A DNA stretch of 64,000 nucleotides from Labrys miyagiensis (GCF_030160835.1 NZ_BSPC01000069.1:248001-312000), one strand, 5' to 3'. Numbered from the stretch's first letter, positions 32,643 to 44,670 are shown. Notes: generated from the letters alone by a model not told the origin. Translations and numbers: made by a program.

Positions 32643-33542
32643 TCAGGCTTGGCCCGCGCCAGTCAAACCGGCCCAGCGCCCTGGCGTGAGGCCGAAGGCC
32701 TTCTTGAAATGGCGGGTCAGGTGGCTCTGGTCGGCAAAGCCGGTGGCGGCGGCGATTTCCGCCAGGGGTTCGCCGGCCTCGATCAGCGTACGAGCCTGGC
32801 CGAGGCGGCGCATCAGCAGGAAGCGATGCGGGCTGGTGGCGAAGGCCCTGCGGAAATGGCGGTAGAGGGTAAAGCGGTCGAGCCCGGCGACATCCTCCAG
32901 CTCCTCCGAACGCACGGCCTCCAGCGCATGGGCTTCCAGGTAATCGCGCGCCCGCTCGACCTGCCTCAGGGCAAGCGGCCCCAAGGGCTTGAGCGGCTGG
33001 CCGGCATGACGGGCGAGCCCCCTCGCGATGCGGGCAACGAGGGCGTCGGCCGCGAGATCCTCCAGCCCTTGGTCGAGAGGTCCGAGCAGGGACAGGAGCT
33101 CGTCGCGCAGTTCAGGGTCACTGAAGACCGGCTGGCGCACGAAGGGCAGGCCCGCTCCGCCTTCGCCGAGGCCGCGCAGCAGCAAGGATGGCTCGAGATA
33201 GATCATGCGGTAATGCAGGCCAGCCTCGGTGCCGGCGCCGCCATCATGCACCTCGTCGGGATGCAGCACGATGACCTGGCCGGGCAGGCTGACGCGCGAG
33301 GCGCCGCGATACTGGAAGGTCTGCACCCCGCCCAGGGTGACACCGATGGCGTAGGTGTCGTGGCGGTGCATCTCGAAGACCTTGCCCTGGAAATGGGCCT
33401 CGATACGCTCGATGCCAGGCAGAGCCGGCGCGGTACGGATGCTCTCGGCGCTCTCACACAAACGTTCAAGACCGTGGAAGGCCTGCCGCTCTAAAGGATG
33501 CGGCCTATCGCCTGACGGCACCGGAGCCTCGAAAGTAGCCAT
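32643..33542 (-). CDS. AraC-family transcriptional regulator with N-terminal cupin
   Basis: A 299-residue regulator. The N-terminal arm (about residues 40-130) is an AraC-type cupin: HRHDTYAIGVTLGGVQTFQY, VSLPGQVIVLHPDEVHDG. The C-terminal double HTH (about 190-290) contains ARDYLEAHALEAVRSEELED, VAGLDRFTLYRHFRRAFATS and IAAATGFADQSHLTRHFKKA. The start lies two bases from the divergent DUF2000 gene start, so they share a very short control region and overlapping promoters. Confidence 0.92.
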   Translation of the reverse strand: MATFEAPVPSGDRPHPLERQAFHGLERLCESAESIRTAPALPGIERIEAHFQGKVFEMHRHDTYAIGVTLGGVQTFQYRGASRVSLPGQVIVLHPDEVHDGGAGTEAGLHYRMIYLEPSLLLRGLGEGGAGLPFVRQPVFSDPELRDELLSLLGPLDQGLEDLAADALVARIARGLARHAGQPLKPLGPLALRQVERARDYLEAHALEAVRSEELEDVAGLDRFTLYRHFRRAFATSPHRFLLMRRLGQARTLIEAGEPLAEIAAATGFADQSHLTRHFKKAFGLTPGRWAGLTGAGQA

Positions 33543-33544
33543 TC

Positions 33545-33952
33545 ATGTTCGATACTAAATTTGCGATCATATTGCGAGACGATCTTGCCTCCTGGCAGGC
33601 GCTCAACGTCACCGCCTTCCTCACCAGCGGCGTCGTAGCCAGCGCTCCCGAGATCATCGGCGAGCCCTATCGCGACCGCGCCGGCCATTTCTACAATGCC
33701 CTGTCGGTGCAGCCCGCCATCGTGCTGGCCGCCGATGCCGAGACCATGGCGACGATCCACCGCCGCTCGCTGGAGCGCGGCGTGCGCACCTCCCTCTATA
33801 TCGAGGCGATGTTCGCAACCGGCCACGACGCCGCCAACCGGGCCGCCTTCGCCGACCATGCGCCCGAGGACGCCAGGGTAGTGGGGATTGCACTGCGGGC
33901 GGACAAGAAACTGGTCGACAAGATCACCAAGGGCGCGAGGATGCATCCGTAG
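33545..33952 (+). CDS. DUF2000 family protein
   Basis: A 135-residue protein. FAIILRDDLASWQALNVTAF and LTSGVVASAPEIIGEPYRDR are the family start, PAIVLAADAETMATIHRRSL the middle, and GIALRADKKLVDKITKGARM the end. DUF2000 proteins have a fold related to peptidyl-tRNA hydrolase II, but function is not established. It is divergent from the AraC regulator with essentially no gap, so it is probably the regulator's target. Confidence 0.85.
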   Translation: MFDTKFAIILRDDLASWQALNVTAFLTSGVVASAPEIIGEPYRDRAGHFYNALSVQPAIVLAADAETMATIHRRSLERGVRTSLYIEAMFATGHDAANRAAFADHAPEDARVVGIALRADKKLVDKITKGARMHP

Positions 33953-33975
33953 GGGAATGAAACGAGGTGTCGAGG

Positions 33976-34203
33976 GGCGCACTCAAAGCCTTCCCACGAA
34001 GCTGGGGAAGGTGGCATTGCGCAGCAATGACGGATGGGGTGTGGTCCAACGGGCCAGGACTTAAGAGGAATGAGCACGGATTCTTCTCGTATACGAGTCG
34101 AGCTTCATTCTGTTGGTTCTTCGCCCGTCGGGCCACACCCCCTCCGAGCCGACTTCGTCGGCCCACCTCCCCCAGCTTCGTGGGGGAGGCTCACGTCGCG
34201 CCC
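33976..34203. repeat. family A composite palindromic repeat, copy 4
   Basis: Begins CAAAGCCTTCCCACGAAGCT, then TGACGGATGGGGTGTGGTCC, and ends GGGCCACACCCCCTCCG and CAGCTTCGTGGGGGAGGCTC. The left end has diverged (TTCCC for CCCCC), the right end is intact. It lies between the convergent DUF2000 and sugar-binding-protein genes. Confidence 0.82.
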
Positions 34204-34273
34204 TGCGACCGGTGTCTATGCTTACGACGAGCCACCGCCCTTGTCAGAAAACCCATCTACTTAGCCAGCTACC

Positions 34274-35551
34274 TCACTTCTTTTTCTTCGCCACCAGTTC
34301 CTTGGCATAGTCGTTCAGCTCATCCAGGCTGCCCTTCACATCCGTCCTCGTGCCGGCGATCAGTTCTTCGAGCTCGATGCCCCAGCGGTCGCCCAGGGCC
34401 GGCCAGTCGGCGTCCTGCCAGAAGTTCACGGCCGTGACCTTGGCGGTGTCGGAGAGTGCCTTGGAAAGGTCAGCGCTGAATTTCTGGTTGAATGCCGGGC
34501 TGGTCAGCACGCTGGTGCGATTGAGGCCGCCGAAATTGCCGGCCTCGAGATTGCGCTGCTCATTCTCCTTGGAGGTCGCCCAGGCAACGAAAAGACCGGC
34601 GCATTTGCGCGCATCATCGTCCTTGTTGCCCTTCACGCCGATGGCAAGGCCATGGGCATAGCCGCCACCGGTCAGCGGCGAAGGCGGGGCGGCAAAGCCG
34701 ACCTTGTCGGTCACCTTGGAGACCTTGGGATCGAGGGCGAGGGCGCCGAGCGGGCTCGATTCGATCAGCAGCGCCACCTGGCCGGAGAGGAAGGCGCCGG
34801 TCGATTCATCCCAGCTGCCTGTCTTGGTGCCCGGAGCGGAATATTTGAACAGATCGAGATAGGTCTGCGTCGCCTTCACGCCGGCATCGGAGTCGAAAGT
34901 CGGCTTGTCGCCGTCGAACCACTGTCCGCCGAAGCCCTTGAAATAGGGCATCCAGCGCCAGACATTGGCGCCCGAACCGCGCTGGCCGCGCAGGGCAATA
35001 CCGTAGACCCCGTGATCGGGATCGTGCAGCTTCTTCACGTCGGCGATCAGCTCATCCAGCGTCGCGGGGGGCTTCAGGCCGGCCTTGTCGAGCAGGTCCT
35101 TGCGGTAGACCATGAGGTCGCCGCCGCCGGTGACCGGCGCGAAATAGGGCTTGCCCTCGAAGGTCGCGACTTTCTGGCGGCCGGGATCGAAATCGGAGAA
35201 ATCATAGTCCTTGGGATAGTAGTCGAGAACCGGATAGATCCATTTCGAGGCCGCGAAGAGCGCGACGTTCGCCTCGTCGATATAATAGACATTGTATTTT
35301 CCGATGGTGGAGGCATCCGCGCGGGACTTGGCGCGCCGGTCGTTCTCGTTGAGGTAGTCGATCTGGAAGCTGGCGCCGCTCAGCTTCTCGAATTCATCCT
35401 TGTTTTTCTCGTTGAGAGCGAGACTGTCCTGCGGCTGAGCCAGCACGCGCACGGTGTTCTTGCAGATGCCATCGGCTTGAGCGGCGAGCGCGCCCGCGGC
35501 GAGAGCCATGACAGCACCCAAAGCGGTGCCGTAGACCTTGGTTTTGTTCAT
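34274..35551 (-). CDS. orphan sugar-type ABC transporter substrate-binding protein
   Basis: A 425-residue extracellular solute-binding protein family 1 member. The signal peptide is MNKTKVYGTALGAVMALAAG followed by ALAAQAD. Hallmarks are FAPVTGGGDLMVYRKDLLDK, WDESTGAFLSGQVALLIESS and GGGYAHGLAIGVKGNKDDDA. It would bind a sugar or polyol in the periplasm. No permease or ATPase genes adjoin, so it must work with a transporter encoded elsewhere. Start 35551 keeps the signal peptide compact; the longer ORF starts five codons earlier. Confidence 0.88.
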   Translation of the reverse strand: MNKTKVYGTALGAVMALAAGALAAQADGICKNTVRVLAQPQDSLALNEKNKDEFEKLSGASFQIDYLNENDRRAKSRADASTIGKYNVYYIDEANVALFAASKWIYPVLDYYPKDYDFSDFDPGRQKVATFEGKPYFAPVTGGGDLMVYRKDLLDKAGLKPPATLDELIADVKKLHDPDHGVYGIALRGQRGSGANVWRWMPYFKGFGGQWFDGDKPTFDSDAGVKATQTYLDLFKYSAPGTKTGSWDESTGAFLSGQVALLIESSPLGALALDPKVSKVTDKVGFAAPPSPLTGGGYAHGLAIGVKGNKDDDARKCAGLFVAWATSKENEQRNLEAGNFGGLNRTSVLTSPAFNQKFSADLSKALSDTAKVTAVNFWQDADWPALGDRWGIELEELIAGTRTDVKGSLDELNDYAKELVAKKKK

Positions 35552-36029
35552 CAGCGTTTCCTCCATATGTTCTGGTGCAGAGTAAGGTTAGCTCTGGCAT
35601 TGCTTTACCGGCACTCGGCTTCTGTGGCCGATATGCCTGGCAGCATGTAGGAATCTTGATTGAATTCTGAGCGCGACGGCTTACCCCTGGTTATACGCAC
35701 TACCCCCAATGGGTTGCTCCGCGCCAGAAACTTAAATGTGGGACACTACCATACTACGAGCTCGAGCATTTCAGCGCGGGGTCGGTAAAAGCAAACCGCC
35801 GCAGTCGGCCAGTCGATGTCAGCAGAAGGGCGCCCCGATTTCAGGGCATTTGCGCGTTTTCGCGACATTTTGATAGAGTTTGATATGTAATGGCCCGGCC
35901 CGTCAAGAGCTTTTGGTCGGATGGCGTTCTCATCCGCGGGCGATGACAATCCTTCGCAACGGCATAGGTTGGACGCAATCAGCCGCTACGGCAGGTCATA
36001 CCAGTCTACGTCAACTGGAAGCTGCCTTT
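35552..36029. other. gene-free region
   Basis: 478 bases between the binding-protein start and the 3' end of the YbaK gene, both on the minus strand. It presumably holds the binding-protein promoter. I see no ORF with family features and no member of repeat families A-D. Confidence 0.5.
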
Positions 36030-36494
36030 CTACGCCTTTACATCGGCCACCACGCCACCGGTGATACGCACCAGCTCGGCCGCCGAAGTACGGAAGGCAT
36101 GGGTCGGCGAGCCAGCGGCGGCCCAGATCGGGTCGAGTGCCATCAGATCCTGATCGATGAGGATCAGCGCCGGCGCCAGGTGCCCGACCGGCGCCACGCC
36201 GCCGACGGCAAAGCCGGTGACTTGCTCGACCCAGGCCGGATCGGCGCGCTCGATCTTGCGCCCAAGCGCCGCGCCCACCTTGGCCCGGTCGATGCGGTTG
36301 ACGCCCGAAGCCACCACCAGAACCGGCGTATCGCCCGCCCGGAAGATGATCGACTTGGCGATCTCGGCCTCGCTGCATCCGACCGACGCCGCCGCCTCGG
36401 CCACGGTATGGGTACCCTCGGCGAACCGGGCGATGGTGTCGGGGTGACCGTCCACCAGCAAGGCCTGACGGACGCGTTCGACGGAGTGGGACAT
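36030..36494 (-). CDS. YbaK/EbsC-type aminoacyl-tRNA deacylase
   Basis: A 154-residue editing domain that hydrolyses mischarged tRNA. Motifs are EAEIAKSIIFRAGDTPVLVV (with the conserved Lys), VASGVNRIDRAKVGAALGRK, GFAVGGVAPVGH (the substrate-pocket GGxxPxG) and AGSPTHAFRTSAAELVRITG. Free-standing YbaK proteins edit Cys- or Ala-tRNA(Pro); which one cannot be told here. It is a lone gene next to a family C repeat. Confidence 0.92.
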   Translation of the reverse strand: MSHSVERVRQALLVDGHPDTIARFAEGTHTVAEAAASVGCSEAEIAKSIIFRAGDTPVLVVASGVNRIDRAKVGAALGRKIERADPAWVEQVTGFAVGGVAPVGHLAPALILIDQDLMALDPIWAAAGSPTHAFRTSAAELVRITGGVVADVKA

Positions 36495-36565
36495 GGAAGG
36501 GACTCACGCGATGGAAGGGGTAAAGTAATCAAGAAGGGGCGCACTTCCAAGACGGAGTGAGAATC

Positions 36566-36645
36566 GGAGTGCCGATCACCGATCGACAATCTTGGAAGCG
36601 TCGCGCTTGCAAGGAGGGAAGATGTCGATCGGTGATCGACACTCC
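36566..36645. repeat. family C inverted repeat, copy 2
   Basis: Arms of 22 bases at 36566-36587 (GGAGTGCCGATCACCGATCG) and 36624-36645 (complement with one mismatch). Their TCGATCACCGATCGAC core recalls the inner palindromes of the copy at 29928. Surrounding CTTCCAAGA/TCTTGGAAG (36544-36597) forms another hairpin. It lies between the YbaK gene and the TPP riboswitch. Confidence 0.75.
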
Positions 36646-36705
36646 AATCTCGCGCCCGTCCCCCTCTGGACGCCAGGCGATTCCGGGTCTAGGCTGACAG
36701 CCGTT

Positions 36706-39713
<3,008 letters not shown>

Positions 39714-39736
<23 letters not shown>

Positions 39737-39911
39737 GACGCAGGAAGCCGCCGCCGAAACGCTGGCGCGGCTGCTCGAAACGCTGGAACTCGGCGAGGCC
39801 GTGGTGGCCACGGCCTTAAACGGGCGCTTCGTGCGCGCCGCGGACCGCGGGAAGACGGCACTCAAGGACGGCGACGCGGTGGAGATCTTGGCGCCGATGC
39901 AGGGGGGGTGA
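39714..39911 (+). CDS. thiS: sulfur-carrier protein ThiS
   Basis: A 65-residue ubiquitin-fold protein whose C-terminal Gly-Gly (ILAPMQGG) is thiocarboxylated and donates sulfur to the thiazole. TLTINGETQEAAAETLARLL is the first strand-helix. It starts inside the end of thiO, after AAGGAGG, an excellent ribosome binding site. ThiF, which activates ThiS, is not in this window. A family B repeat directly follows. Confidence 0.93.
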
Positions 39912-39915
39912 GCTT

Positions 39916-40002
39916 CCCGGGTGCGCGGACGTCTCGTCCGCCTCTTCCTCTCCTTCCAGCGCCACGGTTCCAAGATGCGGACGAGACGTCCGCGCACCCG
40001 GG
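39916..40002. repeat. family B inverted repeat, copy 4, inside the thi operon
   Basis: Perfect 26-base arms (39916-39941 and 39977-40002), CCCGGGTGCGCGGACGTCTC and complement, around a 35-base centre. It fills the only real gap in the thi operon, between thiS and thiG. In the mRNA it would form a strong stem, which could protect the upstream half or reduce read-through to thiGED. Confidence 0.9.
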
Positions 40003-40034
40003 AACCCACGCCCTCTCCCAAAAGGAGCCACTTT

Positions 40035-40817
40035 ATGACCGATCCCCTCACCTTCTACGGCATCCCCCTCTCCTCCCGCCTCCTTCTCGGCACGGCGCAA
40101 TATCCCTCGCCCGCTATCCTCACCGAGGCCGTGCGCGCCTCCGGGGCCGGTATCGTCACCGTGTCGCTGCGGCGGGAAGCGGGCTCGCAGCGCAGCGGCC
40201 AGACCTTCTGGCACCTGATCCGCGACCTCGGCGTCCGCGTGCTGCCCAACACCGCCGGCTGCCATACGGTGCAGGAGGCCGTCACCACCGCCGAGATGGC
40301 GCGGGAGGTGTTCGGCACCAACTGGATCAAGCTCGAAGTCATCGGCGAAGCCGATACGCTGCAGCCCGATATCTTCGGCCTGGTCGAGGCTACGCGCATC
40401 CTCGCCAAGGACGGTTTCGAGGTCTTTCCCTATACGACCGAGGATCTCGTGGTCGCCGACCGGCTGGTCGAGGCCGGCTGCCGGGTGCTGATGCCCTGGG
40501 GCGCGCCGATCGGCTCGGGCCGCGGGCTGAACAATGTCTACGGCCTGAGGGCCTTGCGTGCGCATTTCCCCGGCATCCCCCTGGTGGTCGACGCCGGCAT
40601 CGGCACGCCCTCGCATGCGGCGCAGGCAATGGAACTCGGCTATGACGCCATCCTGCTCAACACGGCCGTGGCGAAGGCGGGCAATCCCGCAGGCATGGCG
40701 CGCGCCTTCGCTCTCGCCATCGAGGCCGGGCGCCTCGCCTTCCTCGCCGATCCCATGACGCCGCGCGACATGGCGGCGCCCTCCACCCCCGTACTCGGCC
40801 AGGCGGTGTTCGCATGA
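40035..40817 (+). CDS. thiG: thiazole synthase ThiG
   Basis: A 260-residue barrel enzyme that assembles the thiazole phosphate from deoxyxylulose phosphate, dehydroglycine and ThiS thiocarboxylate. It begins [57 protein letters not shown] (the Schiff-base lysine), [15 protein letters not shown] and [19 protein letters not shown] are diagnostic. The start follows AAAAGGAGC just after the repeat; the longer ORF starts inside it. It overlaps thiE by four bases. Confidence 0.95.
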   Translation: MTDPLTFYGIPLSSRLLLGTAQYPSPAILTEAVRASGAGIVTVSLRREAGSQRSGQTFWHLIRDLGVRVLPNTAGCHTVQEAVTTAEMAREVFGTNWIKLEVIGEADTLQPDIFGLVEATRILAKDGFEVFPYTTEDLVVADRLVEAGCRVLMPWGAPIGSGRGLNNVYGLRALRAHFPGIPLVVDAGIGTPSHAAQAMELGYDAILLNTAVAKAGNPAGMARAFALAIEAGRLAFLADPMTPRDMAAPSTPVLGQAVFA

Positions 40818-41425
40818 TGAGACTCGACCCCTTCTACCCGGTGGTCGGCAGCGTCGACTGGGTCGCCCTCCTGGTGAAGGAAGGCGCCAGGCTCATCCAG
40901 CTGCGCATCAAGGAGCGCAGCGACGAGGCCGTGCTGCCCGACATCAAGGCCGCGCTGGCGCTGTGCCGGGCCGCCGGCGCGGAACTCGTGGTCAACGACT
41001 ACTGGCGAGCCGCGATCGACGCCGGTGCAAGCTTCCTGCATCTCGGCCAGGGCGATCTCGACGGCGCGGATGTGCCGGCCATACGCGCCGCGGGGTTGCG
41101 GCTCGGCATCAGCACGCATGATCATGCCGAGCTTGGGCGGGCGCTCAGCCTCGATCCCGACTATGTCGCCCTGGGCCCGATCTATCCGACCACGCTCAAG
41201 GCGATGCCCTTTGCGCCGCAGGGGCTCGCGCGCATCGGCGAATGGAAGCGGCTGATCGGGAGTCGCCCCCTCGTCGCCATCGGCGGCATTTCGCTGGAGC
41301 GGGCACAAGGCTGCCTCGATGCCGGCGCCGATGTCGTCGCCATGGTGAGCGACGTCACCAGGCATCCCGATCCGCCCGCCCGTATCCGCGACTGGCTGGC
41401 GGCGACGCGGCATCTGGCGACATGA
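40814..41425 (+). CDS. thiE: thiamine phosphate synthase ThiE
   Basis: A 203-residue barrel enzyme joining HMP pyrophosphate and thiazole phosphate. [12 protein letters not shown] is the pyrophosphate-contact start, [20 protein letters not shown] and [20 protein letters not shown] the middle, and [20 protein letters not shown] and [20 protein letters not shown] the end. The sequence VNDYWRAAI carries the conserved ND. It overlaps thiG and thiD by four bases each. Confidence 0.93.
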   Translation: MMRLDPFYPVVGSVDWVALLVKEGARLIQLRIKERSDEAVLPDIKAALALCRAAGAELVVNDYWRAAIDAGASFLHLGQGDLDGADVPAIRAAGLRLGISTHDHAELGRALSLDPDYVALGPIYPTTLKAMPFAPQGLARIGEWKRLIGSRPLVAIGGISLERAQGCLDAGADVVAMVSDVTRHPDPPARIRDWLAATRHLAT

Positions 41426-42213
41426 CACCGACGGTTCTCACCATCGCCGGCTCGGACTCGGGCGGGGGAGCCGGCATCCAGGCCGATCTCGCCGCCTTTC
41501 GCGCCTTTGGCGTGCATGGCACCAGCGCCATCACGGCGATCACAGCGCAGAATACCCTCGGCATCTCGGCCATCCATGAGGTGCCGCCCGCCATGCTGGC
41601 GGCGCAGATCGAGGCCGTGCTCGCTGATTTCGAGGTGAAGGCCGTCAAGATCGGCATGGTGCCCGGCCCCGACCATGTCCGCATCATCGCCGGAACCCTG
41701 GCCGGCACGCGCCTGCCTGTCGTGCTCGATCCCGTGCTTTCGGCCAGCACCGGCCGTACGCTCGGCCGCGGCGGCACCCTCGAAGCCTTGCGCGAGCATC
41801 TCCTGCCCATCGTGACCTGCCTGACGCCGAACCTGCCGGAAGCGGCGGCGCTGCTGGCGCTGGAGGAGGCCGTCGACGAAAAGGCCATGCGCAGCCAGGC
41901 CTCGGCGCTTCTCGCTTTCGGCCCCCGGGCGGTGCTGCTCAAGGGCGGCCATGGCTTGCTTGACGAAGCCGTCGACATGCTGGCGACGGCGCAAGGCACT
42001 ACGCGCTTCGCCGCTCCCTGGGTGGAGACCACCAATCTGCACGGGACCGGCTGCGCACTATCCGCGGCCCTGGCGGCGGGCCTCGCGCTCGGCCATCCCC
42101 TCGATAGGGCCGTCGCCAGCGCCAAATCATGGCTGAGGGGGCGGCTGATCGCCGGCGCGAGCCTTCACATCGGCCATGGAAAGGGCCCGGCCCTGGCGCC
42201 CGAGGCGGTTTAG
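41422..42213 (+). CDS. thiD: hydroxymethylpyrimidine (phosphate) kinase ThiD
   Basis: A 263-residue ribokinase-fold kinase that phosphorylates HMP and [24 protein letters not shown] and [19 protein letters not shown] are the substrate motifs; GLVLDPVL-type [15 protein letters not shown] follows; [20 protein letters not shown] holds the catalytic GTGC. The C-terminus is slightly long with a proline/alanine tail. It is the last gene of the thi operon. Confidence 0.95.
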   Translation: MTPTVLTIAGSDSGGGAGIQADLAAFRAFGVHGTSAITAITAQNTLGISAIHEVPPAMLAAQIEAVLADFEVKAVKIGMVPGPDHVRIIAGTLAGTRLPVVLDPVLSASTGRTLGRGGTLEALREHLLPIVTCLTPNLPEAAALLALEEAVDEKAMRSQASALLAFGPRAVLLKGGHGLLDEAVDMLATAQGTTRFAAPWVETTNLHGTGCALSAALAAGLALGHPLDRAVASAKSWLRGRLIAGASLHIGHGKGPALAPEAV

Positions 42214-42708
42214 TGGATAGCCATGCACTAAACGCAGGGCAGTTGCCACATTGCAGCAAAGCAATCTAGAGTCACATTCCACCCCCTAATGTGGCACGAT
42301 TGGGGCAGGTTCTTTGCACAATTGCTGGGCGATTCTACTGGCTGAGTCTCATGTTGCAGAGCAGCATTTTCCCCTCTGGAAGCATAAAACTCCCTCGCTG
42401 AGGCGTTCATTGTTAGGGAAACTAATAACAAAACTCGCACGACGCGATTCGTATTTAACGTATAGATTTAGGAAATTTACAATCTTTCTTTAAATATTGA
42501 ATTTCATATAAGTCTTTATGGGAATTAAAGTCGATATTAATCGGCCATTAACTACGAACTGTCACAAACCCTGTCTTAATTTCGCCTTGGAATCTGCGCG
42601 AGACCGTCACCAGACAGAGGGCTGGTGTGGCGGAAACGCTACAGACTCTGTCAACGCTTTCGGGTTATATACAGCCACTGTGATTTTCCGGTTTTGGAGT
42701 TTAGTTCT
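42214..42708. other. AT-rich gene-free region upstream of the first barrel gene
   Basis: 495 bases, clearly richer in A and T than the neighbours from about 42400. Includes the promoter region of the first outer-membrane protein with GCTACAGACTC at 42638-42648 and TATATA near 42665. A long untranslated leader is likely. I see no small ORF with a credible ribosome binding site here. Confidence 0.6.
42638..42672 (+). promoter_or_regulatory. promoter element shared by the two barrel genes, copy 1
   Basis: GCTACAGACTC, followed about 17 bases on by TATATA, ends some 40 bases before the start codon. The same 11-mer lies at 43914 before the second barrel gene, at almost the same distance (71 and 70 bases). 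The pairing suggests a -35/-10 promoter. Confidence 0.6.
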
Positions 42709-43362
42709 ATGAAAATGCGTTTGGCCCTCGCGGCTCTGCTGCTCACCTCGACCTCGGCTTTCGCTGCCGACCTGGCACCGCAGCCGGTCGAGCCGGCCGC
42801 CCCGGCCGTCGTTCCTGTGTATAACTGGACCGGCTTCTATGCTGGTCTCCACGCTGGCGCTCTGATTGGACAGGGCAAGCTTGACCACGCCAAGTTCAAC
42901 GGCACGGGCTTCATCGGCGGCGTGCACGCCGGCTACAATGCCCAGTTCGACGGCGGCTGGGTCGTCGGCCTCGAAACCGACTTCGACTACTCGAGCTTCA
43001 ACAAGTCCGAGACGGTGACGAATGGCGCTGTCACGGCCCGCGCCAAGTTCAAGAATGAGTGGGACGGTTCGACCCGCGCTCGCGTCGGTTATGCCTTCGA
43101 CAACATCCTGCCCTACATCACCGGTGGTGTTGCTTACGGTGACGAGAAGGTCAGCGTCGCTGGCGCCGGCTCCAATACCGACACCCGCGTTGGCTGGACG
43201 GCTGGCGCTGGCGTCGAATACGCCATCGACCAGAACTGGATCGTCCGTGGCGAGGCCCGCTACATCGACCTCGGTTCGAAGAACATCAGCCTGGCTGGCA
43301 CCCGCCACAAGGTCAAGTTCGACGGCGCCGACCTGAACCTCGGCGTCAGCTACAAGTTCTGA
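42709..43362 (+). CDS. outer-membrane beta-barrel protein, Omp25/31 (Opa/LomR-like) type, copy 1
   Basis: A 217-residue surface protein. Signal peptide MKMRLALAALLLTSTSAFA-AD, followed by DLAPQPVEPAAPAVVPVYNW and the eight-strand barrel start TGFYAGLHAGALIGQG. GFIGGVHAGYNAQFDGGWVV and GLETDFDYSSF are typical strands, and it ends DLNLGVSYKF with terminal Phe needed for BAM insertion. Omp25/31 proteins are abundant structural porin-like proteins of Brucella, Bartonella and other Hyphomicrobiales. It has a near-identical neighbour at 43984. Confidence 0.92.
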   Translation: MKMRLALAALLLTSTSAFAADLAPQPVEPAAPAVVPVYNWTGFYAGLHAGALIGQGKLDHAKFNGTGFIGGVHAGYNAQFDGGWVVGLETDFDYSSFNKSETVTNGAVTARAKFKNEWDGSTRARVGYAFDNILPYITGGVAYGDEKVSVAGAGSNTDTRVGWTAGAGVEYAIDQNWIVRGEARYIDLGSKNISLAGTRHKVKFDGADLNLGVSYKF

Positions 43363-43392
43363 TCCGCGTATCTGGATCATTTGCGTGGGAAG

Positions 43393-43418
43393 AGCCCGGC
43401 GAAAGCCGGGCTTTTTCG
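43393..43418 (+). terminator. Rho-independent terminator of barrel gene 1
   Basis: AGCCCGGC and GCCGGGCT form a stem closed by a GAAA tetraloop, followed by TTTTCG. Confidence 0.92.
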
Positions 43419-43543
43419 TTGTGCGCTGCCGGAAGACCTCACGCTGATGGGTTGTTCGGGCGACGAGATCTCATGCTCCATTGTCCCGTGGCATCTACCG
43501 CCGCCTCGATGTGACGGGCCTTCGAAAAATCAGGCGGCGGTCG

Positions 43544-43585
43544 CCAAGTATCCCTACCCAAGTATCCCTGCCCAAGTATCCCTGC
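43544..43585. repeat. three tandem copies of a 14-base repeat
   Basis: CCAAGTATCCCTAC, CCAAGTATCCCTGC and CCAAGTATCCCTGC run head to tail. They lie in the gap between the two barrel genes. Too short and without spacers for a CRISPR array; possibly a regulator-binding or slippage repeat. Confidence 0.85.
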
Positions 43586-43913
43586 GCGGGAGACCCCCGA
43601 CTCGCGGCGACACGACACCGGAGCAGGCATTTCACTGGCCGCTTCGCAAAATGTGAGGCCGCCTTTCGGCACTCGGCCCTTGCCTACTGTATGCCGGTCA
43701 AACCAGTTATCGAAAATCTACTTATTGGCTACCAGGGCGAATGTTGCCACATAATTACCTGTTAACGTGTTATTAAGAATAATATACTAAGTATTAAATT
43801 AGTAATTTGGAAATTAATAAGATATTTACCATGAATGTTGCTTCACTCGCATCGATGGCGGGAGCAAAAATAGGTGGAATCAACGCTCGATTCTTATGTA
43901 ATGTTGCAAGAAA

Positions 43914-43948
43914 GCTACAGACTCGAACCACCATCTCTGTCTATATAG
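43914..43948 (+). promoter_or_regulatory. promoter element shared by the two barrel genes, copy 2
   Basis: GCTACAGACTC (43914-43924) then CTATATAGCG; the element begins 70 bases before the start of barrel gene 2. Same arrangement as at 42638. Confidence 0.6.
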
Positions 43949-43983
43949 CGACATCGTAACCCTCCTCTTTGGGAACCCTTATT

Positions 43984-44640
43984 ATGAAACTGCGCCTGGC
44001 TCTCGCGGCTGTCCTGCTCACTTCGGTTCCGGCTTTCGCTGCCGACCTCGCCCCCCAGACGGTCGAGCCGGCTGCTCCGGTTGCCGCCCCCGTCTATAAC
44101 TGGACCGGTTTCTACGCCGGCCTCCACGCTGGCGCCCTGATTGGACAGGGCAAGCTCGACGCCGCCGACTTCAACAGCACGGGCTTCATCGGCGGCGTGC
44201 ACGCTGGCTACAACGCCCAGTTCGATGGCGGCTTTGTCGTCGGCCTCGAAACCGACATCGACTACTCGAGCTTCAACAAGTCCGAGACCATCACGGACAC
44301 CACGGGGGCGGCTTTCCACGCCAAGTTCAAGAATGAGTGGGATGGTTCTACCCGCGCCCGCGTCGGCTATGCCTTCGACAACATCCTGCCCTACGTCACC
44401 GGCGGCGTTGCCTATGGTGACGAGAAGGTCAGCGTCACCGGCGTCGGCTCCAATTCCGACACCCGCGTTGGCTGGACAGCTGGCGCTGGTGTCGAATACG
44501 CCGTCGACCAGAACTGGATCGTCCGCGGCGAGGCCCGCTACATCGACCTCGGCTCGAAGAACGTCTCCCTGGGCGGCACCCGCCACAAGGTCAAGTTCGA
44601 TGGCACCGACCTGAACCTCGGTGTCAGCTACAAGTTCTGA
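43984..44640 (+). CDS. outer-membrane beta-barrel protein, Omp25/31 type, copy 2
   Basis: A 218-residue paralogue of the protein at 42709, very similar along its length. Signal peptide MKLRLALAAVLLTSVPAFA-AD. Differences cluster in one surface-loop region: ETITDTTGAAFHAKFKNEW here against ETVTNGAVTARAKFKNEW, with an inserted pair of residues. It ends DLNLGVSYKF. The pair arose by tandem duplication including promoter and, with separate terminators, are independent units. Confidence 0.92.
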   Translation: MKLRLALAAVLLTSVPAFAADLAPQTVEPAAPVAAPVYNWTGFYAGLHAGALIGQGKLDAADFNSTGFIGGVHAGYNAQFDGGFVVGLETDIDYSSFNKSETITDTTGAAFHAKFKNEWDGSTRARVGYAFDNILPYVTGGVAYGDEKVSVTGVGSNSDTRVGWTAGAGVEYAVDQNWIVRGEARYIDLGSKNVSLGGTRHKVKFDGTDLNLGVSYKF

Positions 44641-44670
44641 TCCGCGGGGGATCAGGATTGCAAGAGGCAA

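Larger units (their letters stand above)
43419..43983. other. gene-free region between the barrel genes
   Basis: About 565 bases. It contains the triple 14-base direct repeat at 43544-43585 and an AT-rich stretch (about 43740-43860) before the promoter of barrel gene 2. No ORF with family features is seen. Confidence 0.6.

Noticed and set aside
43544-43585. Triple repeat as a CRISPR array
   Set aside because: Repeats are 14 bases, directly adjoining with no spacers, and no cas genes are present.
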